Numbered from the stretch's first letter, positions 27,144-35,737 are shown. The stretch is DNA of 64,000 bases from Candidatus Obscuribacter sp. (GCA_016712465.1 JADJQZ010000001.1:6200001-6264000), one strand, 5' to 3'. The notes: generated by a model not told the origin, from the letters alone. Numbers and translations: made by a program.

Positions 27144-27245
27144 ATTGCGACCCCCACCACAGTTTAACCGCAGCGAGGCTATCGAGCAAATAGCAAAAGG
27201 TCCTATAAACACCACCCAACCTAATATTAGGCGGATATCAGACGC

Positions 27246-28136
27246 TCAGAAGTTGACCGGTTTAGCCGAAACCACTGATACAGTCAGGCAGTTCTCCACA
27301 TGCCGTCTGTATTCAAGGGATGCCCTGATCTTCTGAAGGTCTTCACTGAGCAGGCTGGAGGGATAGTCACGCTTACCAATGGCAACTGTGTGCGGCTCCT
27401 GCCCGACTCGCGAAACAACCTGAAGCACCTTCCCTTCCGGCACTCCCACCAGGCGCACCGCTCGCACCATGGCTCGCAGGTGTTCGGCGCCGGCACCCTT
27501 ATCAAGCCCCACCTTACGCTTGTTATAAAGACCGATGACACGCCCCTGCCTATCCAGTATTGGGCTGCCACAGCAGTCAGGGGCACCGGAGATACGACTG
27601 ATCAGCTCCACTCTCTTATCAAATTTGATGCCCCTCAAAATTCCCGATGAGACCACCGGCTCCTGGAAGTCATTGGCGCGATGAAAACCGATGCAAGCCA
27701 CCTTGTCTGATTTCAACGTCGTCGGCTTGGAGAGTGAAAGTGCGACAGATCCATCGGCAGGCAGTTCAGCCGCCTGTAATAGCGCTACCTCGGCTCGGGT
27801 GTCGAAGGCCAGAACCCTGGCCCTTTGCCAGCAACCACTGATAAATCTAAGATGGGCCGGTTCTTCACCCAGGATGCGCGCCACACTCAAATCAGTAGCA
27901 ATCAAACCGGCGCCCACCACAAAACCGGTGCCGATTACCGAACCACTGCCGTCCAGAACGCGAGTAATGCCGCCGGCATTTCTCTCATAGAGGCGAACTA
28001 GCCAGCGCTCCACCGAACCATCGGCAAACTGCCGTCCATCCTCAAGAAGCTGCTGAGCCTCCTTTCCCGCATCGGCAGAGGCAAATGGTGAGCTTTCTTC
28101 GGTTATAAATAGTGGTTCCGCGATTGATTCAGACAT
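27246..28136 (-). CDS. trypsin-like (HtrA-fold) protein lacking the catalytic triad, 296 aa
   Basis: The layout follows the chymotrypsin/HtrA protease domain: VIGTGFVVGAGLIATDLSVA, then RAEVALLQA, then APDCCGSPILDRQGRVIGLY. At the three catalytic positions the usual His (TNNHVV) is Ser84, the Asp is Glu116 and the nucleophilic Ser (GNSGGP) is Cys189. It is therefore probably not a normal serine protease, but a binding protein or an unusual enzyme. No signal peptide is seen, so it may be cytoplasmic. ATG at 28136 is used; a TTG at 28172 also lies in frame. It precedes the VanY-like gene by about 100 bp. Confidence 0.75.
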   Translation of the reverse strand: MSESIAEPLFITEESSPFASADAGKEAQQLLEDGRQFADGSVERWLVRLYERNAGGITRVLDGSGSVIGTGFVVGAGLIATDLSVARILGEEPAHLRFISGCWQRARVLAFDTRAEVALLQAAELPADGSVALSLSKPTTLKSDKVACIGFHRANDFQEPVVSSGILRGIKFDKRVELISRISGAPDCCGSPILDRQGRVIGLYNKRKVGLDKGAGAEHLRAMVRAVRLVGVPEGKVLQVVSRVGQEPHTVAIGKRDYPSSLLSEDLQKIRASLEYRRHVENCLTVSVVSAKPVNF

Positions 28137-28237
28137 GGGGCCAAGCGAGATTCCGTTGAAGACCGCCTGCAATCAGGCTTTACAACAACCAGTCTAGCGC
28201 TAAATTGTGGCAAACGGCGGGCACTGAAAAGTGAGAC

Positions 28238-28256
28238 AAGCCCAGCGGCAGGGCTT
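28238..28256 (-). terminator. hairpin after the gene at 28296
   Basis: On the minus strand AAGCCC/GGGCTT arms (28251-28256 with 28238-28243) are followed by a T-rich GTCTCACTTTTC. This is the likely end of the 28296-29432 transcript. Confidence 0.5.
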
Positions 28257-28295
28257 CTCGCGAGCCTATCGGTTAAAGATGCTCAGACTTAACGT

Positions 28296-29432
28296 CTAGG
28301 ACAGCGACTTGCGGAAGAGTCCCGAGGCCGTCTCAATATTCAGCACTTTGTCAGGCAGCTTGGGAAAGAGATAGTTGAGTTCATCGGCATCCATGGGCTT
28401 ATCAGAAAGCCTCATAAAACTACCTTCCATGGAAACATAGCGACTGTCCAGCACCGGAGCTACTTCTTCTTTCAACTCACTGCCGAACCAGGTGAGCCAG
28501 GTCTTGACCAGGGGAATGCCGTCCCAGCAGGCAGCTCGGCCAAAAGACCAATTCTCCGCATCAGGACCAAGAAAGACTTCTCCATCTACCAGAGTGACCC
28601 GGCGCCTCACGGCGGCACCGGCGTAAAAGCAGCCCATACCCTCGGCCAGATTGGCAAAAAGGGCAGCGACCCGATCGGCATTTTCAGAAGAAGCCGTGGC
28701 CCAGGAGCAATCAAAATCAAGGGTGACGGAAACACAGGGCAGTTCGGAGCTCTTCATGCGCGTGAATTCGGAAGGGCGCCAGATTGCCCCGCCGAGAGTG
28801 GGATAGCGCCCGCGCCAGAAAACCGTGCCTTCTTTGCGACAGGCGGCAATGAAACCCGGTTGTCCGGCACCGACCAGTTTCTCGGTGAAGGGCAGGCAAC
28901 GCCCAAAGCGCATAGGAAGAGCTTCCGGCATCATTTCCTGCAGTGTAGCCAGTAAGGTCTTGACCTTGCTGGAGAGAAAATCTTCGTCACTGGTCAGCCA
29001 CTGAATCGAAAGCAGCTTGATCTCACGAGAGTCGGCTTTGCGCAGCACTTTCTTGGGGAAAATGAGCTGATCGTCCTGGGGGTCATAAACCGTACCCTTG
29101 TGGCTTTTGACCAGGAAGGCGCCGAACTTGCCGGCCAGTTCCAGGAAGTCAGGCTCCATGCGGCTGGAGACCTCCAATTTCCACTTACAGCGGTCCAGAT
29201 CATTGGTGCTGAAAGTCGGCAGGTCGTCGGGGAAAACACTGATTGGTCCCACCACCTTCAAGCAGGGCTTGTCTACGATCTCATTGCCGTCCCGCTCTCC
29301 CACATAGCAGTCGAACTGCCAGGGCAGCGCCGTGGGGCTGTGCTCGACGGACAGCTTGAACTGAGTGAGGGCGGAGATAATCTCCGGCAGCCTTGGTTCA
29401 TTCTGCAAAAAGATATGGAAGTCGTAGCTCAT
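28296..29432 (-). CDS. hypothetical protein, 378 aa
   Basis: A soluble protein with no signal peptide or membrane segment. It begins MSYDFHIFLQNEPRLPEI and contains a CLPFTEKLVGAGQPGFIAACR segment and a Trp-rich middle (IQWLTSD, FWRGRYP, AIWRPSEF). The SYDFHIFL-type opening occurs in some uncharacterised, possibly immunity-type proteins, but I cannot assign a family. The ribosome site is weak. A terminator-like hairpin follows. It appears to be a single-gene unit. Confidence 0.68.
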   Translation of the reverse strand: MSYDFHIFLQNEPRLPEIISALTQFKLSVEHSPTALPWQFDCYVGERDGNEIVDKPCLKVVGPISVFPDDLPTFSTNDLDRCKWKLEVSSRMEPDFLELAGKFGAFLVKSHKGTVYDPQDDQLIFPKKVLRKADSREIKLLSIQWLTSDEDFLSSKVKTLLATLQEMMPEALPMRFGRCLPFTEKLVGAGQPGFIAACRKEGTVFWRGRYPTLGGAIWRPSEFTRMKSSELPCVSVTLDFDCSWATASSENADRVAALFANLAEGMGCFYAGAAVRRRVTLVDGEVFLGPDAENWSFGRAACWDGIPLVKTWLTWFGSELKEEVAPVLDSRYVSMEGSFMRLSDKPMDADELNYLFPKLPDKVLNIETASGLFRKSLS

Positions 29433-29681
29433 GTCTTGTGAAGGGGCTCGCTGAATTAAGTAACACCTTATTTTAGTAAATAAAGCCTCTGATCAATATG
29501 CATACCACGACAAATCCAATAAATTCCGCCGCGGGCCAAATATTTTTACTATATGCCTTAATATTCCCAAGGACAAAAGAAGCAAAAGAGAACAGTTGCA
29601 AATCCCTGATATAGCGGCACTTTCAAGCGGCATGGCCAACTCCGGCGGGAAAAACTCAGTCCCGAAATAAAGGCAGAGAAT

Positions 29682-29715
29682 CCGGAAGCAAGCCTTGATT
29701 GGGGCTTGCCTCCGG
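29682..29715 (-). terminator. hairpin after the Nudix gene
   Basis: Arms at 29682-29694 and 29703-29715 pair over 13 bp with one mismatch, 25 bp past the Nudix stop codon. The downstream minus strand (ATTCTCTGCCTTT) is moderately T-rich. Confidence 0.55.
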
Positions 29716-29739
29716 GTACATCAAATTGACGCGTAGGTC

Positions 29740-30312
29740 TTAACGGCGCTTTGCGGCTGTCTTCCCGGAACGAGCTACCTTGCCGCGACGAGTAGACCGG
29801 CCGCGCTTCTGGCTGCGTCGGCAGTTCTTGATCCACTTGTGCAGAGCTTCCTCATGGAGAGGGAAGGCAATGTCGGCAGGCAGTTGATCAAGGGGAAAAA
29901 CCTGCGCTTCCAGGGCATCACTTCCCGGAACAGGCAACTGAGTGACCGGTTTAGCAAGATAGACCATGAGAATCTGATTGCTGCCTTGCGGGGTGTAGAC
30001 TCCGTAAAGGCGGACAGGCTTGATATCCAAACCGCACTCTTCTTTGGCTTCTCGCACGGCGGCCTGAAAGGGGCCTTCGCCATGGTCTACAAAACCGGCG
30101 GGCAGCGCCCAGAAACCAAGACGAGGAGGCATGCCGCGTTTGATCAAAACCACACCGCCACTGACATGGGGCACGATAATGGCCACAACCGGCAAAGGGT
30201 TGTCCCACTGTACGAAATCACAGGCGGGACAGGCGTTTTTCTCGTTGCCCTCGAAGAGCTTGACGACCAGACTGGTTGCACATAAGGGACAGTATTTGAA
30301 AGCTTGAGCCAT
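29740..30312 (-). CDS. Nudix hydrolase with zinc ribbon and basic tail, 190 aa
   Basis: The Nudix box is complete at residues 73-95 (G-x5-E-x7-REAKEECGL), so it should hydrolyse a nucleoside diphosphate linked to another group. An N-terminal zinc ribbon (CPLC 8-11, CPAC 28-31) recalls the NudC/ADP-ribose pyrophosphatase-like branch. The last 27 residues are a strongly basic Arg/Lys/Gly/Ser tail not usual for the family, perhaps for nucleic-acid or membrane contact. The ATG at 30312 has AGGTG upstream. The substrate is unknown. It is a single gene with its own terminator. Confidence 0.95.
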   Translation of the reverse strand: MAQAFKYCPLCATSLVVKLFEGNEKNACPACDFVQWDNPLPVVAIIVPHVSGGVVLIKRGMPPRLGFWALPAGFVDHGEGPFQAAVREAKEECGLDIKPVRLYGVYTPQGSNQILMVYLAKPVTQLPVPGSDALEAQVFPLDQLPADIAFPLHEEALHKWIKNCRRSQKRGRSTRRGKVARSGKTAAKRR

Positions 30313-30711
30313 AGGACACCTGAGCTTACTGTGTTGAGGATTTCGAACTCCCGCCGCATGAATTTCCAGCCGCTCTCAACCAACACACCAAAGGTGAGCC
30401 GGCAAAAGTTATTCGGCAGGTAAAAATCAACTTCTGGAGAGTTCTTCAGGGGTTTGCAAATAGAAAAGTATTACCAGTGGAGCCTAACCCAAAAAACGTC
30501 GGTGAAGCATCGGTACAACCAGGCAAAAACCCCGCCGCATGACACAAATAACAGTCAATTAAGGACAGCCGGGCTGCATCGGGACGCTATCAACTAGCGC
30601 AGTTATCACAGGTGGATGCCAAGCAGGACTGTTCAATTGCACAGTGAAAAGGAAGCCCCGCGAGGCTAACCTGAGAACCAAGCCCGCCACCCCCTTTCGA
30701 GAGATAAAGCC
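30313..30711. other. 399-bp divergent intergenic region
   Basis: It separates the Nudix gene from the plus-strand gene at 30712. No gene or clear motif is seen; it should contain both promoters. Confidence 0.4.
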
Positions 30712-31272
30712 ATGAAAAATCATCCACACCCGGCCGAACAAACAACCGCAAAAGCCCAGCCCCTTCAACCAGACCTGGAACTGCCCGACTTCCTGCCGAA
30801 AGAGCTGCGGGATAGCCTGAGCAGCCTGCCTCGCCTGCCTAAATTGAGTGAACTGACAGGTCCGGCCAAGGTGAAAGAGGTGGACCACCACCACTACAAC
30901 CTCAATCCTGCCAGTTCCATGGAGCAGCTCAAGAGAAACTATCTAAAACTTCTGGATGCCGGTCTAAAAACCCCGGGCAATTCCAGCAGTACAGGCTCCC
31001 AGACCGATCTGCCCGCGCTTCTGGGCAAGCATCCCGACCACACCATAGGCGCTCTCGCTTCCACGACCGCAGCAGTAGGTTGCACAGCTCTGGCTGTTAC
31101 TGCCGGCGCCCCGGAAGTAATTGGTCTGGGAATTCTCGGAGCCATAGGTTGCGGCGGGGCGGCAACGGCGAATATAGGCAAAATTATAGAGGCCGAGGGC
31201 AATACCAGACTGGAAGCGGCCGTGAATGAGTCTCTTCGCCGAATCTCCCGCCCCGGCGCCCCCAGTTGGTAG
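30712..31272 (+). CDS. hypothetical protein with Gly/Ala-rich hydrophobic hairpin, 186 aa
   Basis: The N-terminal 110 residues are polar, Pro- and Leu-rich (LPDFLPKELRDSLSSLPRL) with a DHHHY patch. Residues about 112-157 form a hydrophobic Gly/Ala stretch that could be a two-helix membrane hairpin (IGALASTTAAVGCTALAV, then IGLGILGAIGCGGAATA). A short charged tail follows. A GAGAGAT site precedes the ATG. No family is recognised. It converges with the gene at 31317. Confidence 0.6.
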   Translation: MKNHPHPAEQTTAKAQPLQPDLELPDFLPKELRDSLSSLPRLPKLSELTGPAKVKEVDHHHYNLNPASSMEQLKRNYLKLLDAGLKTPGNSSSTGSQTDLPALLGKHPDHTIGALASTTAAVGCTALAVTAGAPEVIGLGILGAIGCGGAATANIGKIIEAEGNTRLEAAVNESLRRISRPGAPSW

Positions 31273-31316
31273 AAAGGCCGACGCCGAACAAGGATAATTG
31301 TTTACCCGAGCCGGGT

Positions 31317-31877
31317 TCAATCCGACAATTTGATGCGGCGATGATAACCCTGCAGAGTTGGTACAACAGTAATTTTTTCAGGCGCGGAGGCAGAGCCCGA
31401 CTCAGACTGCGGCTCTCGGTCGCCGCCGACAATAAAGGTGAGGCGGGTAACAAACTCGGTATCGCCGTCCACTACCCTCACACCCAGATGCTGCAAGCAC
31501 TGCTGTTTAGAAGCATCGAGACCCATGGACTTTAGTTCGGCATCAGCCAAACTGACTGGATAAACCATCACTCCCGGAGCAACTTCGGTCTGCATGATCA
31601 TCTGGCCGCCTACTTCCATAAAGCGCTGACCACAACCACCATCAGGCAGTTTCAGGTAGCCCTCTCGAAAGGTAACCATACCCTGGAAATTCCCAAAATC
31701 CAACCGATCCACGGCGGTGACTGCCACCCTGTCGCCGAGATCCTCAACCGTTATTACCTCCAGATTGTCAGTCCACTTATGAACCAGGACGGGCTGACCA
31801 TTGCCGTCCACACCGAATAGACTCCATTCACCGACATAACTCCCGAGGAGTTGTTTTGCTTTTTCAAAGGCATTCAT
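31317..31877 (-). CDS. hypothetical beta-rich protein, 186 aa
   Basis: The ATG at 31877 has GGAGGG five bases upstream and is preferred to an ATG at 31889. The sequence (LLGSYVGEWSLFGVDGNGQP, then LPDGGCGQRFMEVGGQMIMQTE) looks like a small beta-barrel or lipocalin-like fold, but this is an impression only. There is no signal peptide. It converges with the gene at 30712. Function unknown. Confidence 0.66.
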   Translation of the reverse strand: MNAFEKAKQLLGSYVGEWSLFGVDGNGQPVLVHKWTDNLEVITVEDLGDRVAVTAVDRLDFGNFQGMVTFREGYLKLPDGGCGQRFMEVGGQMIMQTEVAPGVMVYPVSLADAELKSMGLDASKQQCLQHLGVRVVDGDTEFVTRLTFIVGGDREPQSESGSASAPEKITVVPTLQGYHRRIKLSD

Positions 31878-32504
31878 TTTGCCCTCCATTTCTATTTTTG
31901 AAATTGATCAAGACTCCCGATTGGAAGCCGGTTTCGCTTGTGCCTTCAGCAACTACCGGGCGCAAGCGTTCTGCATTTTGCACTTGCCTCTCAAACTTCC
32001 AAGCCAGGCACACGAAGCACCACGGTCATGCACAAACAGCAAGGAGCCGCATGGTGTGCAAGAAAGAAACGATTATCTGTTTGGACTGAAGATAGAGATA
32101 GCTTTTCCGGCGAGGAAGAAAAATTAGCAGGCACCCGTCAAATTACGCCAACTCTACCTGCAGAAACAGCATTCTTTTGAGAATCCTCCAGCCGAATGAA
32201 CATATCTCCCTGGCCTGCCTTTTAGAGTTCCCGCAACACCTCTGATTTCGGCTCCAGCGGCGCCACATTAATGTCACGCAGGGCAGTCGGGAAAGCTCAA
32301 TCTGCAAAAAATGAATTTCCAATTTCTACCTGCCACCCTAAAGTCACGATAACTTTCTATCCTCGCATCAATGCACGATCAAGCCTCCAGCAAACCAGGT
32401 CTGAGTCGTGCAAACTCACGCCCGCACATCACGCCGGCCTTAGCATCAAGGCGATGGGAGTCAAAGAAGTGTTTACAACCACTCTTACACTAGGAAGCCC
32501 GATT
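31878..32504. other. 627-bp divergent intergenic region
   Basis: It lies between the minus-strand gene starting at 31877 and the plus-strand response regulator. Several short plus-strand frames (31856-32180) overlap one another without ribosome sites. The regulator frame is open from 32271, but the part before 32505 looks like untranslated leader. Confidence 0.4.
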
Positions 32505-33209
32505 ATGCCCAAAATTTTACTGGTAGACAGTGATTCGGACCTACTATTGCTTGCCTCCGCTCATCTCTTCCAGGAAGGGTATCTGGTAGATACCGCCACA
32601 AACGAGCCAGGAGCCCAGGATCTACTAGCCTATAACCGCTACGATGTCATCATTCTGGCCCTGGACTTGCCTGGTACCAAAGGCTCAGAGATATGCTTTC
32701 GCCTCAGACTGGGACGTGATACCACGCCGGTGATCATGCTTATGGAAGGTGAACCAGTCAGCCATGAAAGCGGGCAGCAATGGGGTGCCGACGACATTTT
32801 GCACAAACCTTTTACAAGCAGAGAACTGGGAAGAAGGATCCAGCGACAACTGCAGAAAGCAGACAAATCGGCACGCCCGGCGGAAACTCTGCGTTGCGGC
32901 AACCTTGAGCTGAACTGCCCGAACGGCATACTGATCAAGGACGGCATGGAAATCCACCTCACCCCAATTGAATTTACCTTGCTGGAGCTATTCATGAAAC
33001 ACCCGCTGCAGTACTTCAGCACCGATTCACTGCTCACCCGCGTCTGGTCATCACAGCGCCATGCTTCCGACGAGGCGGTGCGATCCTCCATTAAGCGCTT
33101 GCGAAGAAAAATAGACGATGCCGAGGTGGAGGAAGCCCAGTCGCTTATTCAAAGTAATCGCCGAGTTGGATATCGCTTTCGCCCACCAGCGGATCAGTCG
33201 ACAACATAA
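32505..33209 (+). CDS. OmpR-type response regulator with degenerate receiver, 234 aa
   Basis: The architecture is receiver plus winged helix, as in the regulator at 18014. The receiver starts MPKILLVDSDSD and keeps the Lys in LHKPF. However, the phospho-acceptor position is Ala52 (IILALDLPG, where the other regulator has ILDWELPG) and the switch Thr is Met (IMLMEGEP). It is therefore unlikely to be controlled by normal Asp phosphorylation. The DNA-binding half looks intact: LTPIEFTLLELFMKHP, SSIKRLRRKID and NRRVGYRFRPP. ATG at 32505 has AGGAAG nine bases upstream. There is no kinase next door, and a partial copy of its 3' end lies at 37682. Confidence 0.9.
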   Translation: MPKILLVDSDSDLLLLASAHLFQEGYLVDTATNEPGAQDLLAYNRYDVIILALDLPGTKGSEICFRLRLGRDTTPVIMLMEGEPVSHESGQQWGADDILHKPFTSRELGRRIQRQLQKADKSARPAETLRCGNLELNCPNGILIKDGMEIHLTPIEFTLLELFMKHPLQYFSTDSLLTRVWSSQRHASDEAVRSSIKRLRRKIDDAEVEEAQSLIQSNRRVGYRFRPPADQSTT

Positions 33210-33362
33210 CACTGACAGGACGCTCGGTTTCGCGAACGTACAACATGTAAATGCAGCATTCTTTGACAAAGCTATCAGACCGGTCTATTTCCCTGAATGC
33301 AAAAAAAAATTTCAGCTCCTACATCAAAGGCACGGTGAGCAAAGCGCTATCGGCCATGAGAG

Positions 33363-33379
33363 GAGGGCTCGTGAGCCCC
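33363..33379 (-). terminator. short GC hairpin past the 33423 gene
   Basis: GGGCTC/GAGCCC arms with a very short loop lie 44-60 bp past the stop of the minus-strand membrane protein. There is no T-run, so this is weak. Confidence 0.3.
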
Positions 33380-33422
33380 CCTCAAGCAGATCAAAAGCCG
33401 GTGCGAAACCACAAGGTGCGCG

Positions 33423-33968
33423 TCAGTTAGCCTTGAAGTCGTTCTTCACGGTGCCGCGCGGCACATGCAATTCGGTGCGCTCCAGAATCGGCTCACGAAA
33501 GTGGATCAGCCATTTGGCCAGCGCCGAATTTCTGTCCTCGACGCGATAAAAATTCCTCCAGCTGCCGGTATTCTGAAGGTTGGTATCCTGGAACACATGC
33601 ACCTCATTGGTTTTGGGAATGCGATAAGGCGAGACGCTGCCGTCAGCGTTCTTGACCCAAACTTCCAAGACTGCGGTGCTGCCGATTTCGCCAGACCCCC
33701 AGACAAAGGTGCCGGCAAAACCCTCTTTGCTATCGAGAGCAACCAGCTCTGCCTCTTCCCCCGCTACGACCTGCGTGGGAATGGCTTGATGCAAATATGC
33801 ATTGCCACACGCCAAGCCAACTATGACGATGAAGAAATTGACCACGTTCAGAACAAAAAACAGATCGTGGTTGAAGCCGGAAGAGCCCGACTTCGGCCTG
33901 CTGCTCAAAAAGCAAATGGCGATCTCGGCAGTGACGAAGACGAAAAGCACGAGATAGATTGTGTACAT
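33423..33968 (-). CDS. membrane protein with extracytoplasmic domain, 181 aa (SPFH cluster)
   Basis: Two hydrophobic segments (residues 3-21, LVLFVFVTAEIAICFL region, and 36-54, FVLNVVNFFIVIVGLAC) precede a soluble domain of about 120 residues that looks beta-rich (GTFVWGSGEIGSTAVLEVWV). ATG at 33968 has AAGGA eight bases upstream. It is the last of three minus-strand genes with the SPFH protein and a 99-aa membrane protein, each separated by a hairpin. No family is recognised. A role in an SPFH membrane complex is inferred from position only. Confidence 0.72.
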   Translation of the reverse strand: MYTIYLVLFVFVTAEIAICFLSSRPKSGSSGFNHDLFFVLNVVNFFIVIVGLACGNAYLHQAIPTQVVAGEEAELVALDSKEGFAGTFVWGSGEIGSTAVLEVWVKNADGSVSPYRIPKTNEVHVFQDTNLQNTGSWRNFYRVEDRNSALAKWLIHFREPILERTELHVPRGTVKNDFKAN

Positions 33969-34136
33969 GTCTTATATCCTTCTTTAACTGCTCCGTAGCA
34001 GTAGTTCACGATTTACTCGGGTTGGAGTTGCACTCTGCCGGCGGCTAGCCAGGCAGCGGATTGACCCGCTCCCTGGTCAAGATAGAGAGGCACTTCCAGC
34101 CGGGCGATGTTTCGGGCGAAGTTGACATGAAGAATA

Positions 34137-34156
34137 AGAGCGCTCGTAAGCGCTCT
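34137..34156 (-). terminator. hairpin after the SPFH gene (repeat copy 1)
   Basis: An 8-bp stem AGAGCGCT/AGCGCTCT with a CGTA loop lies 37 bp past the SPFH stop. On the minus strand TTATTCTT follows; on the plus strand a T-run follows. The same 20-nt sequence occurs again at 35251. Confidence 0.6.
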
Positions 34157-34192
34157 CCATTTTTCAACCAATCAGTCGCTTCAACGACTGGT

Positions 34193-35182
34193 CTACTGCT
34201 GCTGGCCCACCGGCGTACCGGCATTGACCGACACCGGATTAGAATTAGCCCCAGCCCCGTCGCCACCATTGAGGATGACGGAGAGGGCGCGCTTCGGGTC
34301 TTCCGACAGCTTGACGATGGCACCGGCCTTCTCGAGGTTGGACACGGCATTGACGATCAAGGCCACATCAGACACAGTGAGTTTGCTCGGCAGCTTTTCG
34401 CCTTCCTTGAGACCAAGCGCGCCGCGGATCAGGTTATTGATGCCGTCACCTTCGTGATTGCGTCGGGAGGCAATTTCTCCGGCGATTTTGGTAATGATGC
34501 TCTGCGTCTCAAACTGCTGCTGAGCCGCCGACTTAGCCGCAGTAGCATCCTGCACCACCTGATCAGGCAGAGCCTTACGAATCTGCACCGGATAATAGGT
34601 AAAGGCCGCTGCGGCTTCCTCTCGGGTCAGACCCGCGACAACAAGCTGGCTTTCGACCATGGCCTTCCAGGCGACGCTGATGTCGGCGGCCGCTTTGCCG
34701 TCGGAGTTATTCACAATTTCCGTCCACTTGTGCTTGGAGATGCCCTGACGTAGCGCCGCATCAGCCTGACGATTGATCATAGCCTTGTAGTTCGGAATCT
34801 TCTTCAAGACTTTCCAGGCCGTCGGCGCATTGACACTGTAAGCCATGGAGACATCGACCGTCAGATAGTTATCGTCGGCAGTACCGGTGCGGATCTCCTG
34901 ATCCTCGTGCACGACCTCTTCTCGCTGAATGGAGACGCCAATCGTACCGAAAATAGGATTGATGAAGGTCAAACCATTGTCCGGCACATAGCCTTCTTGA
35001 ATCTCGCCAAAGCGAGTAATCACCTTGATCTGACCGGTCGGCGCGTAGGCCGCGCTGGAGATAAAGGTAACGACAACAGCCAGAGCCAATCCGATCATGG
35101 CGGCCCGCGCAGTGGACTCCAGCGCATTGCGCAGAAAGATGGTCAGGCCGATGACGACGACGAGCGCAGTTAAGAAGAACAT
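34193..35182 (-). CDS. SPFH/band-7 (prohibitin-like) membrane protein, 329 aa
   Basis: Two N-terminal hydrophobic segments (MFFLTALVVVIGLTIFL and AAMIGLALAVVVTFISS) precede an SPFH domain: TGQIKVITRFGEIQEGYVP, GLTFINPIFGTIGVSIQRE, a TADDNYLTVDVSMAYSVN strand, then VLKKIPNYKAMINRQADAALRQ. Helical Ala/Gln-rich segments typical of oligomerising SPFH proteins follow, then a Gly/Asn/Ser tail. SPFH proteins form membrane cages or scaffolds around proteases and transporters. ATG at 35182 has AAGGGA six bases upstream. Flanking small membrane proteins may be partners. Confidence 0.9.
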   Translation of the reverse strand: MFFLTALVVVIGLTIFLRNALESTARAAMIGLALAVVVTFISSAAYAPTGQIKVITRFGEIQEGYVPDNGLTFINPIFGTIGVSIQREEVVHEDQEIRTGTADDNYLTVDVSMAYSVNAPTAWKVLKKIPNYKAMINRQADAALRQGISKHKWTEIVNNSDGKAAADISVAWKAMVESQLVVAGLTREEAAAAFTYYPVQIRKALPDQVVQDATAAKSAAQQQFETQSIITKIAGEIASRRNHEGDGINNLIRGALGLKEGEKLPSKLTVSDVALIVNAVSNLEKAGAIVKLSEDPKRALSVILNGGDGAGANSNPVSVNAGTPVGQQQ

Positions 35183-35250
35183 GATCTTTCCCTTTGTTTT
35201 GTGTTAGCAACAAAAACCCCATGTTTTTGCTGCTTCTCCACTTGATCCTG

Positions 35251-35270
35251 AAGAGCGCTCGTAAGCGCTC
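35251..35270 (-). repeat. hairpin repeat copy 2, leader of the SPFH gene
   Basis: The same 20 nt as at 34136-34155 (GAGCGCT, CGTA loop, AGCGCTC). It lies 69 bp upstream of the SPFH start and between it and the 99-aa gene. It could be a partial terminator or a processing site that sets expression levels in the cluster. Confidence 0.7.
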
Positions 35271-35363
35271 CTCCACCTATTCAGCGGCTCTATCAAGGCT
35301 ATGCTTGGAGCCACTGTCATGGACATGGTGAGCAGGCGCTATCAGACAGAGCCGATAGAGCCT

Positions 35364-35663
35364 TTACTTCTGCTGCTCATCCGCCATGCGACGGGAGATG
35401 CGACGGCGCCAGAAAAAGCCGCCGAGAGTAGCAAGCACGCTCCATATGATGGAAGCAAGCCCAAAGACACTGCCGACATAGCCGAGAATAACGAAGAAGG
35501 CGAAAACGGAAACGACCGCCTGCCATTCCTTGTTGTTTTTGACCATGTAATCGATGCCGGACTGCAACCAGATGCCAAACAGAACGCCGGAGATGATCAG
35601 TACAAAAACGACAGGCGACTCGCCCATCGAAGTGAAGAAAACCGACTGAGCCTGGTTTTCCAT
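35364..35663 (-). CDS. small membrane protein, 99 aa (SPFH cluster)
   Basis: The ATG at 35663 has AAGGAA eight bases upstream. Hydrophobic segments at about residues 17-33 (PVVFVLIISGVLFGIWL), 48-65 (AVVSVFAFFVILGYVGSV) and 66-84 suggest two or three membrane spans, with a basic WRRRISRRM end. It is the first gene of the three-gene SPFH cluster and has a strong stem-loop in its leader. No family is recognised. Confidence 0.75.
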   Translation of the reverse strand: MENQAQSVFFTSMGESPVVFVLIISGVLFGIWLQSGIDYMVKNNKEWQAVVSVFAFFVILGYVGSVFGLASIIWSVLATLGGFFWRRRISRRMADEQQK

Positions 35664-35698
35664 GCTGTGTTCCTTTCGAAGGTTGATATTGGCAAAAC

Positions 35699-35737
35699 GT
35701 CCACGACACCTGGCTGCATTGTTTGCAGCCAGTGGAC
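35699..35737 (-). promoter_or_regulatory. leader stem-loop upstream of the 99-aa gene
   Basis: A 9-bp stem CTGGCTGCA/TGCAGCCAG (35710-35718 with 35724-35732) is extended by GTCCAC/GTGGAC arms beyond a bulge. It ends 36 bp upstream of the ATG, so it should be in the 5' leader or overlap the promoter. Confidence 0.45.
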
